From Roseibium aestuarii (GTDB lineage Bacteria; Pseudomonadota; Alphaproteobacteria; Rhizobiales; Stappiaceae): 64,000 nt of DNA. The stretch lies in NCBI RefSeq assembly GCF_008477545.1, contig NZ_VORA01000001.1, positions 1,116,001 to 1,180,000 on the forward strand, read 5' to 3'. Under the pieces are notes generated by a model. The model was not told where the DNA came from and made no database searches. It saw nothing but the letters and a program-made list of their open reading frames with translations. This document shows, one piece after another, positions 26,465 to 35,347 of the stretch. The translations under genes were made by a program, and so were the position numbers. Each line of letters starts with the position of its first letter. The first letter of the stretch is position 1.

Positions 26465-27667
26465 ATGTTTACCTGGATCCCCGGACCCCTTTCGAAACGC
26501 GCGACCCTTGCGGGCGGCCTGCTGCTGGCAGCCGCGCCGGTTGAGGCCGCCTCCATCGGGGCCTGCGTCAGCGGCCTGAAGAAACAGGCGATCGAGGCCG
26601 GTGTCAGCGCCGATGTGGCCGGACGCATGCTCGACGGGGCGACCTTCGATGAAAAGGTGATCCGCTTTTCCGGCAGTCAGCCCGAATATGAGACCCCGAT
26701 CTGGGATTACATGGCCTTTCTGGTGGATCCGGAGCGGATCGAGGATGGAAAGCGCCTGCTCAAGGAGCACGACCGCACCCTGCGCAGCGTGGAAAAGCGC
26801 TATAGTGTCGACCGGCATGTGGTTCTCGCCGTCTGGGGCATCGAGAGCGATTTCGGCCAGTTCCAGGGGGATTTCTACACGCCTCACGCACTCGCCAATC
26901 TGGCCTGTGCGGGCGGTCGGCGTGCGGGCTACTTCAAGGATGAACTGATCAAGACCCTGAAGATCGCCTCGGCCGGCCATGTTCACCCGGAAGCGTTCCG
27001 TGGCTCCTGGGCGGGGGCTTTCGGTCAGACCCAGTTCATGCCGACGACCTATCTGCGCCTGGCGGTCGACCATGATGGCGACGGCCACAAGGATCTGGTG
27101 AATTCCGTCCCGGACGCGCTCGCCTCCACCGCCAATTTCCTCAAGGACGCAGGCTGGAGCAATGCCCGTGCCTGGGGCCATGAGGTGCGGCTGCCCAAGG
27201 GCTACAACGGACCGGAAGGGCGCACCAAGCGGGCGCCCCTGTCCACCTGGGCCAAGCGCGGCATCACGCGCATGGACGGCGGCAAGCTGTCGGGCGGGGA
27301 GGCGGCGGCGCTCATCCAGCCGGCGGGCAAGGGTGGCCCGGCATTTCTCGTGACCCGCAATTTCGAGGCGCTGCGTTCCTATAATGTCTCGACGTCCTAT
27401 GCGCTGGCGATTTCCCTCCTGTCGGAGCTCGTGTCTGGCGGCGAGCCCTTCAAGACGCCCTGGCCGACCGACAATCCTGGGCTCTCCCGCGCCCAGCGGA
27501 AGGAGTTGCAGCACTTGCTGAACAAGGCCGGTTTCCCCGTGGGCGAGCCGGACGGCAAGGTGGGACCCGCCACCCGCGAGGGGATCAAGAAGGCCGAGGC
27601 CCATTTCGGCCTGCCGGTCACCGGCCGCCCCGCCTATGGCATCTACACGCTCCTCGGCGGCTCCTGA
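26465..27667 (+). CDS. Lytic murein transglycosylase (MltB/SLT_2 family) with peptidoglycan-binding domain
   Basis: A 400-residue exported enzyme cleaving the MurNAc-GlcNAc bond with 1,6-anhydro formation. Signal at residues 1-22 (GGLLLAAAPVEAAS). The SLT_2 domain (about 30-330) has the catalytic Glu127 in VWGIESDFGQFQG, plus GSWAGAFGQTQFMPTTYLRL and DGDGHKDL. A PG_binding_1 domain lies at 340-398 (LQHLLNKAGFPVGEPDGKVG, then TREGIKKAEAHFGLP). Standard length for this alphaproteobacterial type. Monocistronic, followed 153 bp later by the ParA gene. Confidence 0.93.
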   Translation: MFTWIPGPLSKRATLAGGLLLAAAPVEAASIGACVSGLKKQAIEAGVSADVAGRMLDGATFDEKVIRFSGSQPEYETPIWDYMAFLVDPERIEDGKRLLKEHDRTLRSVEKRYSVDRHVVLAVWGIESDFGQFQGDFYTPHALANLACAGGRRAGYFKDELIKTLKIASAGHVHPEAFRGSWAGAFGQTQFMPTTYLRLAVDHDGDGHKDLVNSVPDALASTANFLKDAGWSNARAWGHEVRLPKGYNGPEGRTKRAPLSTWAKRGITRMDGGKLSGGEAAALIQPAGKGGPAFLVTRNFEALRSYNVSTSYALAISLLSELVSGGEPFKTPWPTDNPGLSRAQRKELQHLLNKAGFPVGEPDGKVGPATREGIKKAEAHFGLPVTGRPAYGIYTLLGGS

Positions 27668-27820
27668 GGCGGGCCCCGTCTGCATGTCTGCCCGCCGTTC
27701 GCCGGAAACCTGACGTAGCGGTTGTCTTTGTCGATATTGCAGCGCAATATGGCTCTCGGTGAGCGGAAAGATCGGTCTGGCATCAGGTGCCGGCCGGCCG
27801 CTGGATCGGGGAAAACAGCC

Positions 27821-28459
27821 ATGTCCGGACGCATTCTCACGGTTGCCCAGCAAAAGGGCGGCTCTGGAAAGACCACTCTGGCCGCCCATCTGGCGGTGTC
27901 CCTCTCCCGCAGGGGCGAAGGCGCTGTCGCCATCCTCGATGTGGACACGCAAGGCTCGCTCGGAACCTGGTTCGAAACCCGGGAGGAAACCCTGGGAGAA
28001 GACGCGACCGGTCTGGTCTTCCGCACAGCCTCCGGCTGGGGCGCGCGGCGTGAGGCCAAGGCCCTGGCCCGCGATCACGCCTATGTGGTGGTCGACACCC
28101 CGCCAAAGACCGACGCGGACGCCAAGCCCGCCATCGATGCAGCCGATCTGGTGCTGGTTCCCATCCAGCCCACGCCTGTGGACCTCTGGGCGACCGACCA
28201 GACCCTGAGACTTGCCGAGCGGGAGAACACGCCCGCGGTTCTTGTCTTCAACCGGGTGCCCCCCCGCGCAGCGCTCACCCTCGAGATGACCGAGGCCATC
28301 GCCAAGCATGGCTTTCAGGCGCTCGGCGCACGTCTTGGCAACCGCACGGCCTTTGCCGCCTCGATGGGGCAGGGGCGGACGGTCATGGAAACCGATCCCT
28401 CCGGCAAGGCCGCAGCTGAAATGACGGCGCTGCTGCAGGAACTCGCCACGCGCCTTTAG
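27821..28459 (+). CDS. Orphan ParA-family ATPase
   Basis: A 212-residue deviant Walker A ATPase, starting at ATG 27821 with GGGGA 8 nt upstream. The motif QQKGGSGKTTLAAHL is at residues 10-24, the DVDTQGSLGTW switch near 45 and the VVVDTPPKTD Walker B near 95. No parB or parS-like element is adjacent, so it is not the chromosomal segregation ParA. It belongs to the small MinD/ParA-like group of unknown cargo. Confidence 0.88.
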   Translation: MSGRILTVAQQKGGSGKTTLAAHLAVSLSRRGEGAVAILDVDTQGSLGTWFETREETLGEDATGLVFRTASGWGARREAKALARDHAYVVVDTPPKTDADAKPAIDAADLVLVPIQPTPVDLWATDQTLRLAERENTPAVLVFNRVPPRAALTLEMTEAIAKHGFQALGARLGNRTAFAASMGQGRTVMETDPSGKAAAEMTALLQELATRL

Positions 28460-29283
28460 GCGCCGGCCTTTCCGGGGGCAGGGTCTGGCATGGCGCAGGC
28501 GCTCGACCCGTCGCGCCGAACGCCGCGCCTCCCCACAAGACACACTCCACAAAGCACCGGCTTTCCAGCCCTTTGACGGGCTGCTGAGTGCTGCGCGCTC
28601 AAACGGAGGTGAAGTTCACGGCGTCGAGTCCCGACCCAGTGAGCGTCGACCCTCTTCCGGCCGATCGGCTGTGCGCGAGTCCCCGAAAAGGTCCGCAAGA
28701 AGAACGGATGGTCACTCAAGGTTGTGACAAGTTGGCTCCATGCCGACTTCTGACGAAAATACGGCATCAATGGGGCTGTGCCTTCAGGGCAAGCCAGTGC
28801 GCTCGATATCCTGCGTAATGCAAAGTAGTTCTCGTGTTCCGCAACACGGAATGCCGAAACGGAAATTTGGTCAGAAATCCGTCTTTGAAAGTTGAAGCAA
28901 GCCATCCGATTTTACGAAGACTCAAGGCGAGCGGATTGATTTCTTGCCATGGAGCCGGAGAGCAACGAAAATAAACTGCACTAGATAGTTTACAATGGCG
29001 CCTCACCAAAATGTGAGAAATAGAGCCATTTCTGGCAGTGTTGCAAAAAGGACGCTGTGGAAACTTTGAAGTTTACAAGCGGCGAAAAAACTATTGAGTA
29101 TACCTCCGGCCTGTGGCTTTCATCACGTCGAGCGAAGGCCGTTTCCCGCGGTGCTCGTCCTCACGAGGGGGAGGGATGGGTCCGGTGGATCTGTTGCGCG
29201 GGGAAGGGGCGACGCCAGCGAGGCGTCCAGGGAAATACTTCCCGGACATGGCGCCTTTGAAAAATGACTTTAGGAGGTCAGAA
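28460..29283. other. Long intergenic region before the first porin, AT-richer in its middle
   Basis: 824 bp without a convincing gene. The GC content visibly drops between about 28700 and 29110. It holds a small stem (CGTGTT at 28833-28838 with AACACG at 28843-28848) and a Shine-Dalgarno AGGAGGT just before 29284. The motif found upstream of porins 2 and 3 is absent. An open frame on the minus strand (28456-28905) has no ribosome-binding site and biased composition, so I leave it out. Confidence 0.5.
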
Positions 29284-30402
29284 ATGAACTTTAAGAGCGT
29301 GATGCTCGCAGCCGCTGCTGCCGCTGCCGCCACCACTGCCCAGGCTGCCGATCTGCCGGTCGCCGCTGAGCCGGTTGATTACGTCAAGGTCTGCGACGCT
29401 TACGGCGCACAGTTCTACTACATCCCGGGCACCGACACCTGCCTGCGTGTTGGCGGCCGCGTTCGCGTCCAGTACACCGTCAACGACTTCTCCGACAACG
29501 GCAACTGGGGTGACGACTCCGCAGACGGTTACGGCGCTTACGGCCGTGGCTACCTGTACCTCGATGCCCGCACTGCGACCGAATACGGTCTGGTTCGCGC
29601 CTTCATCGACATGAACGGCCGTTCCACCGGCGGCTTTGGCATCGACAAGGCCTACATCCAGTTCGGCGGCTTCACCTTCGGTTACGCCACCTCCAACTTC
29701 GACTTCTTCACCGGCTCCACCTACATCGGTGTTGCAGGTCGTAACTGGTCCGACACCACCGTCGAGCAGATCGCCTACACCCAGGCTTTCGGCAACGGCC
29801 TGTCCGCCACGATCGCAGTTGAAGATGCAGCTGACCGCCGCGTCGGCGCCTATGACGGCGTCCGCTACCCGGATCTGGTCGCCAAGCTGAACGTCAACCA
29901 GGGCTGGGGCTCTGCTCAGCTGATGGGCGCTCTGCACGATGCAAACGTCACCGGTGAAGACCGTGAAGTCGGCTACGCCATCGGCGGCGGCGTGACCTTC
30001 GGCCTGCCGATGATCTCCACCGGCACCGAGCTGTCCTTCCAGGCAGTCTATGCTGATGGCGCTCTGTCCTACATCAACCTGGACGACAGCTTCACCTTCG
30101 GCTCCACCACCTATGACGTCTCTGACGTTGCAGGCGGCGACACCTCTTCCGGTTACGCTCTGGGCGCAGGTCTGTACCACCAGGCAACCGCGACCGTTGG
30201 TCTGGCTCTCGACGGCTCCTATGCCGACGTGGAAACCGGCGACGATCTGGACGTGACCCGTTACGCCATCAACGGTTCCGTTGAATGGGCTCCGGTCTCC
30301 GGCCTCTCCCTGGGTGCAAACCTGGGCTACGAGAACGTCGAAGTCGAAAACGACGACGAAGACGCTCTGCTGGCTGCCTTCCGCGTTCAGCGCACCTTCT
30401 AA
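29284..30402 (+). CDS. Outer-membrane porin, Omp2b family (first of three)
   Basis: A 372-residue trimeric beta-barrel porin for small solutes. Signal peptide MNFKSVMLAAAAAAAATTAQ, mature start ADLPVAAEPVDYVKVCD. The conserved family block CDAYGAQFYYIPGTDTCLRV (two Cys likely disulfide-bonded) is followed by GGRVRVQY, and the last residues are FRVQRTF, with the C-terminal Phe needed for outer-membrane assembly. The ATG at 29284 has a strong AGGAGGTCAGAA ribosome-binding site; the frame opens 171 bp earlier but without signal-peptide logic. Codon use is strongly optimised, indicating high expression. First of three tandem paralogues. Confidence 0.93.
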   Translation: MNFKSVMLAAAAAAAATTAQAADLPVAAEPVDYVKVCDAYGAQFYYIPGTDTCLRVGGRVRVQYTVNDFSDNGNWGDDSADGYGAYGRGYLYLDARTATEYGLVRAFIDMNGRSTGGFGIDKAYIQFGGFTFGYATSNFDFFTGSTYIGVAGRNWSDTTVEQIAYTQAFGNGLSATIAVEDAADRRVGAYDGVRYPDLVAKLNVNQGWGSAQLMGALHDANVTGEDREVGYAIGGGVTFGLPMISTGTELSFQAVYADGALSYINLDDSFTFGSTTYDVSDVAGGDTSSGYALGAGLYHQATATVGLALDGSYADVETGDDLDVTRYAINGSVEWAPVSGLSLGANLGYENVEVENDDEDALLAAFRVQRTF

Positions 30403-30464
30403 GTCGACCCCTCGACTTCAAATGGCTCCTGACCGGATTTCCTTCTGATCTCCAGTCAGCCATG

Positions 30465-30494
30465 CGGCCCGGCGGCCTCCTAACCGCCGGGCCG
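30465..30494 (+). terminator. Terminator hairpin after porin 1
   Basis: A perfect 11-bp stem (30465-30475 with 30484-30494), 8-nt loop. The sequence and flanks (CTTCTGATCTCCAGTC upstream) match the terminator of porin 2, so the two downstream regions are paralogous. Confidence 0.85.
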
Positions 30495-30792
30495 TCCCCA
30501 TTTCTGGGGCAGCCTTCTTCCTGTGTCGTTGACCGGGTCGCGAGGCAGAAGCTGCGGTGGCGGTGCCTCGGGCGGGCGCGAGTCAGTGTGTTTTCCAGTG
30601 AGAGTGCCGAGATTCCCGCTCGCAAATCACGCTTCAGGGGATCTGTTTTCGCTGTGGGCGGTAAATCTGGCCCTGTGGGCAGCGGTCCTGTCTATATTCT
30701 GACATATTTGATGTGATGCGTGGATATACTCAGCGATTGAAGTTAGTCATCCATTTGCTCCTGTCTTGACGTCGAAATGCCGTTGAGTTGCA

Positions 30793-30833
30793 TGCTTTTT
30801 TAAGCACGATATTGAAATCTTTACTTCAATATC
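30793..30833. promoter_or_regulatory. Two adjacent inverted repeats in the AT-rich porin spacer
   Basis: TGCTTTTTTAAGCA (5-bp arms) abuts a 26-bp element with 9-bp arms GATATTGAA / TTCAATATC. Could be binding sites for a dimeric regulator or a small-RNA structure; no known consensus is matched. Confidence 0.4.
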
Positions 30834-31156
30834 ACGTAGCGTCGATTCTTCATTTTTCAATTTTTTAAATGACAAAAATTTAATCGCTATTATTTAGCGA
30901 CAAAACTATCTCGGCGTAAGGTGGCTAAGAGGTGGAAATTTAATTAAACTTACCTTACGTAATTAAAATATAGATGTGAATTCAGTATGTTGCAAAAAAA
31001 TCACGACCAGGTCGGGGAGGGGTGGCGCGGGCCTGAAATCGGTTGCGGCGGGGAATCCGATTTGGTTCATTCCGTCTTGCGAACGGCACAGCGCCGTTGT
31101 CATTACATTCCCGGTCGTTATTGAACCTCAGCAACGACCATGCATGTAACGTCAAA

Positions 31157-31171
31157 ATTCGCGGGGATTGA
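31157..31171 (+). promoter_or_regulatory. Leader motif shared by porins 2 and 3 (copy at porin 2)
   Basis: ATTCGCGGGGATTGA, 75 bp before the porin 2 ATG; an identical copy is at 32758-32772 before porin 3. A second shared block GTCATCTTTA lies at 31198-31207. Absent from porin 1. Possible promoter or operator. Confidence 0.5.
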
Positions 31172-31231
31172 TGACCCGAGCCAACCCGGTTTCGACGTCA
31201 TCTTTATGGTTTTGACTTTAGGAGGTCAGAA

Positions 31232-32314
31232 ATGAACTTTAAGAGCGTTCTGCTCGCAGCCGCTGCTGCCGCTGCCGCCACCACCGCCCAGGCTGCCGAT
31301 CTGCCGGTCGCCGCTGAGCCGGTTGATTACGTCAAGGTCTGCGACGCTTACGGCGCACAGTTCTACTACATCCCGGGCACCGACACCTGCCTGCGCGTTG
31401 GCGGCCGCGTCCGCGTTCAGTACGCTGTCAACAACTTCGCTGACGACGGCGCATGGGGCGATGCATCTGCTGATGGCTACTCCGCTTACGGCAAGGGCTA
31501 CCTGTACCTCGACGCTCGCACTGCAACCGAATTCGGCCTGCTGCGCGCCTTCACCGAGCTGAACGGTTCTTCCGCTTCTGGCTTCGGTCTGGGTTCTGCT
31601 TACATCCAGTTCGGCGGCTTCACCTTCGGTTACGCCACCTCGCAGTTCGACGGCGCTACCGGCCAGACCCTGGCAGGCATCATTGGCCGTAACTGGTCCG
31701 ACAAGACCACCGAACAGCTGACCTATGCCGCTTCCTTCGGCAACGGCCTGAAGGCAACTGTCGGTCTGGAAAACGGCGCTCGTCGTGAAGGCGACTCCGC
31801 TTACGAAGGTACCCGCATTCCGGATCTGGTCGCTACCCTCGGCGTGTCCCAGGGCTGGGGCTCTGCAAAGCTCTCCGGCGCTCTGCATGACGTGAACGTT
31901 GATGGCTTCGAAAACGAAGTTGGCTACGCTCTCGGCGGTCTCGTGACCTTCGACCTGCCGATGCTCGGCGCTGGTTCGAACATCTTCTTCCAGGCTCAGT
32001 ACGCTGACGGCGCTCTGTCCTACATCGGTGGCTCTGACTACTCCGACGTGAACGGCACCGACACCGTTGCTGGTTACTCCCTGTCCGCAGGTCTGTACCA
32101 CCAGGCAACCTCGACCGTTGGTCTGGCCCTCGATGGCTCCTACATGGACATCGACGATCTGGACGTGACCCGTTACGCAATCGACGGCTCCGTCGCTTGG
32201 ACCCCGGTCAAGGGCTTCGTGATGGGTGTTGACCTCGGCTACGCCAACACCGAAGTCGGTTCCACCGACACGGACGAACTGGCAGCAGCCTTCCGCGTCC
32301 AGCGCACCTTCTAA
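31232..32314 (+). CDS. Outer-membrane porin, Omp2b family (second of three)
   Basis: A 360-residue porin whose first about 65 residues are nearly identical to porin 1 (MNFKSVLLAAAAAAAATTAQ signal, same VDYVKVCDAYGAQFYYIPG block), including its ribosome-binding site. The barrel strands diverge afterwards, mainly in the putative surface loops. The C-terminus is again FRVQRTF. Codon use is optimised. It has its own leader and terminator, so the paralogues can be expressed independently. Pattern resembles Brucella omp2a/omp2b duplication. Confidence 0.93.
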   Translation: MNFKSVLLAAAAAAAATTAQAADLPVAAEPVDYVKVCDAYGAQFYYIPGTDTCLRVGGRVRVQYAVNNFADDGAWGDASADGYSAYGKGYLYLDARTATEFGLLRAFTELNGSSASGFGLGSAYIQFGGFTFGYATSQFDGATGQTLAGIIGRNWSDKTTEQLTYAASFGNGLKATVGLENGARREGDSAYEGTRIPDLVATLGVSQGWGSAKLSGALHDVNVDGFENEVGYALGGLVTFDLPMLGAGSNIFFQAQYADGALSYIGGSDYSDVNGTDTVAGYSLSAGLYHQATSTVGLALDGSYMDIDDLDVTRYAIDGSVAWTPVKGFVMGVDLGYANTEVGSTDTDELAAAFRVQRTF

Positions 32315-32374
32315 TCCGGGTCTCTCGGATTACCTGATCTGACAGGTTGATCTTCTGATCTCCAGTCGGTCATG

Positions 32375-32411
32375 CGGCCCGGCGAATTCCACCTCGCCGG
32401 GCCGTCCCCTT
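32375..32411 (+). terminator. Rho-independent terminator after porin 2
   Basis: A perfect 11-bp stem (32375-32385 with 32394-32404), 8-nt loop, followed by TCCCCTTTTTA. Same arms as the porin 1 terminator with a changed loop end. Confidence 0.9.
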
Positions 32412-32842
32412 TTTAGTGAGGCAGCTTTTCTGTCTCCCTCCCGTCCTGAACCTCCCGGCCTCAGTGCCCGGTGAGTCGGATGGGGAGAAAAGAGCGATCG
32501 CGAGATTTCACGAGAGTGACCCGGCAAAGCCGCCCGATGGCTGCCTCACTCCTTACCGAAGTCTTTCCGCGGGTCGCCTTTTTGTGTCCTTCGCGCAACA
32601 GTGTGATTTGAAACCAGCGTCTCACCCCCCGTGAGGCGGTTTTCGTCGTTGCGCATGGAAAGCCGATGCGTAAGGTCAGGGTGCGAGCGGCCCTTGGGGT
32701 CGCGCTGAACCGTAAGTTCGAACGTCCAACCTTCGAACCACTTCGACTTCAGAGATTATTCGCGGGGATTGAGATGATGATCGGGCAAAAGCCCCTCCGA
32801 AAGGACGCGTCATCTTTAACATGACTGATTTGGAGGTCAGAA
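32412..32842. other. Spacer between porins 2 and 3
   Basis: About 430 bp without a gene. It holds the shared leader motif (32758-32772), the GTCATCTTTA block (32808-32817) and GGAGGTCAGAA before the porin 3 start. Nothing else recognised. Confidence 0.5.
32758..32772 (+). promoter_or_regulatory. Leader motif shared by porins 2 and 3 (copy at porin 3)
   Basis: ATTCGCGGGGATTGA, 85 bp before the porin 3 ATG, identical to the 31157 copy. Candidate promoter or operator element. Confidence 0.5.
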
Positions 32843-33949
32843 ATGAACTTTAAGAGCGTTCTGCTCGCAGCCGCTGCTGCCGCTGCCGCCACCACCGCCC
32901 AGGCTGCCGATCTTCCGGTCGCCGCCGAACCGGTTGACTACGTCAAGGTTTGCGACGCCTACGGCGCACGCTTCTATTACATCCCGGGCACCGACACCTG
33001 CCTGCGCGTTGGCGGCCGCGTCCGCGCTCAGTACACCATCAACGACATGTCTGATGGCGGCAACTGGGCAACCCCGGCAACCGACGGCTATACCTTCCTT
33101 GGCCGTGGCTACCTCTACCTCGACAGCCGCACCGCCACCGAGTGGGGCCTGCTGCGCACCTTCTTCGAACTCGAAGCTGGCGCGTCCGCTGGTGCCGAAG
33201 CTGCTGCCAACGTGAACAAGGCCTTCATCCAGTGGGGTGGCTGGACCTTCGGTTACGCAACGTCGTTCTTCGACTACTTCACCGGCCAGACCTTCATCGG
33301 CGTCGTCGATCGTGACTTCTCCGACGTGACCACCAACCTGATCGCCTACACCGCCGCTTTCGGCAACGGCTTCTCCGCCACGATCTCCGTGGAAGAAGGC
33401 TCGTTCCGCGAATCCGGCACCTATGACGGTCAGCGTTTCCCGGATCTGGTTGGCGCTCTGGAAGTGTCCCAGGGTTGGGGCGGTGCCAAGCTGTCTGGTG
33501 CCCTGCACCACGTCAACATGACCGGCACTCCGGATGAAGAACTCGGCTACGCCATCCAGGGTGGTGTCGTGATCAACCTGCCGATGCTGTCCTCCGGCTC
33601 CAACATCGCCTTCCAGGCAGCTTATGCCGATGGCGCTCTGTCCTACCTGAACGCCACTGGCGCTGACGGTGCTGCTGGCGACACCTCCACCGGTTACAAC
33701 ATCGGCGGCGGCATCTACTACCAGGCAACCTCGACCGTCGGTCTCGCTCTGGACGGCTCCTACCTGGATGTCGATCTCGCGAACACCACCAATGACTACA
33801 CCAAGTGGGCCATCGACGGCTCCGTCGTGTGGCAGCCGGTCTCCGGTTTCCAGATCGGTGTTGACGTCGGTTACACCGACACCGACTTCGACACCACTGG
33901 TGACGACGAAAACCTGTCTGCAGCCTTCCGCGTGCAGCGCACCTTCTAA
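32843..33949 (+). CDS. Outer-membrane porin, Omp2b family (third of three)
   Basis: A 368-residue porin with the same signal peptide and CDAYGARFYYIPGTDTCLRV block as porins 1 and 2. Its start codon has GGAGGTCAGAA upstream. The barrel region is the most diverged of the three (more Trp/Phe, as in WGGWTFGYATSFFDY). It ends FRVQRTF. Strongly optimised codons. Closed by its own terminator, so the array is three independent cistrons. Confidence 0.93.
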   Translation: MNFKSVLLAAAAAAAATTAQAADLPVAAEPVDYVKVCDAYGARFYYIPGTDTCLRVGGRVRAQYTINDMSDGGNWATPATDGYTFLGRGYLYLDSRTATEWGLLRTFFELEAGASAGAEAAANVNKAFIQWGGWTFGYATSFFDYFTGQTFIGVVDRDFSDVTTNLIAYTAAFGNGFSATISVEEGSFRESGTYDGQRFPDLVGALEVSQGWGGAKLSGALHHVNMTGTPDEELGYAIQGGVVINLPMLSSGSNIAFQAAYADGALSYLNATGADGAAGDTSTGYNIGGGIYYQATSTVGLALDGSYLDVDLANTTNDYTKWAIDGSVVWQPVSGFQIGVDVGYTDTDFDTTGDDENLSAAFRVQRTF

Positions 33950-33974
33950 GAACGTGCGCCTCACCTGAGGTTGG

Positions 33975-34006
33975 AAAGGGTCCGGTGGCAACACCGGGCC
34001 CTTTTT
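33975..34006 (+). terminator. Rho-independent terminator after porin 3
   Basis: A 13-bp stem (33975-33987 with 33992-34004, one G-U pair) closed by a GCAA tetraloop, with T-run (CTTTTTA). Unrelated in sequence to the terminators of porins 1 and 2. Confidence 0.9.
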
Positions 34007-34140
34007 ACGTTGTCAGCGGATTGACGGTGCGAGCATGTCGCGTCTGGTCCGGGCGTGGCAGTCTGGACCGTAATCCGGCGGGGCTGTCGGCAAGGAGGGG
34101 ACGACGCCTCCGGGGCCCGGCTCGTCACGGCGGCGCTTAC

Positions 34141-35094
34141 TCAGGAAAGGGTTTGCAGGAACGCGGCGATCCGTGTCTGTGTGTCCGCATCCCAGAGCAG
34201 GGGTGCGTGACCTTCGCCCGCAACCGTGTGCAGAGCGCAGGCCTGGCGCCGGCGCCCCATCTCCCGGAACGTCGTCTCCGAAAGCAGATCCGAGGTCTCG
34301 CCGCGAAGAACCATGAGCGGGATATCGGCCATCAGGTCGAAGAGGGGCCACAGGTCCGGGAAGGCCGGAGCATCCCCCGCGTTGCTCCACCCGTTCAGGG
34401 TCTTGCCGAGCGCGGGGTCGTAGCTCAACCGAACCGTGCCCTCGGGACCCGGCGCGGCCAGCTGACGGGCCAGCCGCACCCATCCCGCCTCCGTCAGCCC
34501 GGTGAACTGGTCGCCGAGATCCGCACGCAGCCGCTGTCCCAGCGTGTCAAAGGAGGGAAATTCCATCTGCTTTCCGATACTCGTGGCAATCCGGGCAAGC
34601 GATTCCGCTTCGATATGCGGGCCGATGTCATTGAGAATGACGCCGGCCAGGCGGGACCGAAGCGGTCGCGCCGCCATGGCCATGGCATGCAGGCCGCCAC
34701 GGGAGGTGCCGAGAACCGCGAAACGGTCGAGGCCGAGCCGGTCAATTGCCGCGTCAATGTCGGCTGCTTCCATCTCGATGGAATAGTGCGTCCAGTCCGG
34801 ATCCCAGTCACTCAGGCCGCGGCCGCGATAGTCGAGGGCAATGACCGGATGTCCGCGCGCCTGAAGAAAGGCGGCAATATCATTGAAATCTCGGGTGTTT
34901 CTCGAAAGGCCCGGCAGGCAGAGCACCGGCAGGGAGGCGTCTCTCTCGGTGACCGCAGAGGCAGCGCACGGCGCGAAGATCCGCCCCCCCAGACGCAGGC
35001 CGTCAGAAGCCTGCCAGTGAAAGACCTCTGCCGTCACGTCGGGCGCAGTCTCGGCAGGGCTGCCGTTGCGCAGTGTCGATGGGTTTGTGGTCAA
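34141..35094 (-). CDS. Alpha/beta hydrolase
   Basis: A 317-residue cytosolic alpha/beta hydrolase of unknown substrate. Visible features: LPVLCLPGLSRNTRDFN (oxyanion-side strand), IALDYRGRGLSDWD, the nucleophile elbow GTSRGG with Ser, and a late His in VAGEGHAPLLWD. It starts at TTG 35094, just after GGAGGAG. Could be an esterase or haloperoxidase-like enzyme. Divergent from dapA; no functional partner next to it. Confidence 0.88.
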   Translation of the reverse strand: MTTNPSTLRNGSPAETAPDVTAEVFHWQASDGLRLGGRIFAPCAASAVTERDASLPVLCLPGLSRNTRDFNDIAAFLQARGHPVIALDYRGRGLSDWDPDWTHYSIEMEAADIDAAIDRLGLDRFAVLGTSRGGLHAMAMAARPLRSRLAGVILNDIGPHIEAESLARIATSIGKQMEFPSFDTLGQRLRADLGDQFTGLTEAGWVRLARQLAAPGPEGTVRLSYDPALGKTLNGWSNAGDAPAFPDLWPLFDLMADIPLMVLRGETSDLLSETTFREMGRRRQACALHTVAGEGHAPLLWDADTQTRIAAFLQTLS

Positions 35095-35288
35095 GGGCTC
35101 CTCCCGAAGGACCCGGGCTCTCTGCCCGACGTTTTCGGTCAGCCTAACGGTCCGGAATGACCTTGCAAAGCCCCTGCGGCAGCACGCCAGCCCACGGGGC
35201 GCGCGCTGTGGGGGACGGACCGTGAAGAGCGTGCGGGAACCGGCCTTTAGCCATTGCCGTTATGAAGTGAGGCGACTATGGTGCGTCA

Positions 35289-35319
35289 CCGGTCGGACGG
35301 GGGTTCGGCCGGCTTTTTT
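35289..35319 (+). terminator. Terminator-like hairpin 30 bp upstream of dapA
   Basis: A 9-bp stem (35289-35297 with 35304-35312, two G-U pairs), 6-nt loop, followed directly by CTTTTTTC. It reads on the plus strand in front of dapA. It either ends a short leader transcript (attenuator) or a small RNA. Confidence 0.6.
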
Positions 35320-35347
35320 CTCTACTTAGTCGACTGAGGGAACCACA

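Larger units (their letters stand above)
30495..31231. other. Long AT-rich spacer between porins 1 and 2
   Basis: About 740 bp without a gene, with an AT-rich core at about 30700-31000 that is very unlike the rest of the window. Two adjacent perfect inverted repeats stand out: TGCTT...AAGCA (30793-30806) and GATATTGAA...TTCAATATC (30808-30833, 8-nt loop). The last 80 bp carry the leader motif of porin 2. Confidence 0.6.

Noticed and set aside
28456-28905. 149-codon minus-strand open frame before the porins
   Set aside because: Overlaps the end of the ParA gene, lacks a ribosome-binding site and has a composition unlike local genes.
30940-30975. CtrA-type site (TTAA-7-TTAA) in the porin spacer
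   Set aside because: The best match ends TTAC, not TTAA, so it does not fit the consensus well enough in such AT-rich DNA.
29278-33994. Long minus-strand open frames antisense to each porin
   Set aside because: They are by-products of the strong codon bias in the porins and repeat because the porins are paralogues.
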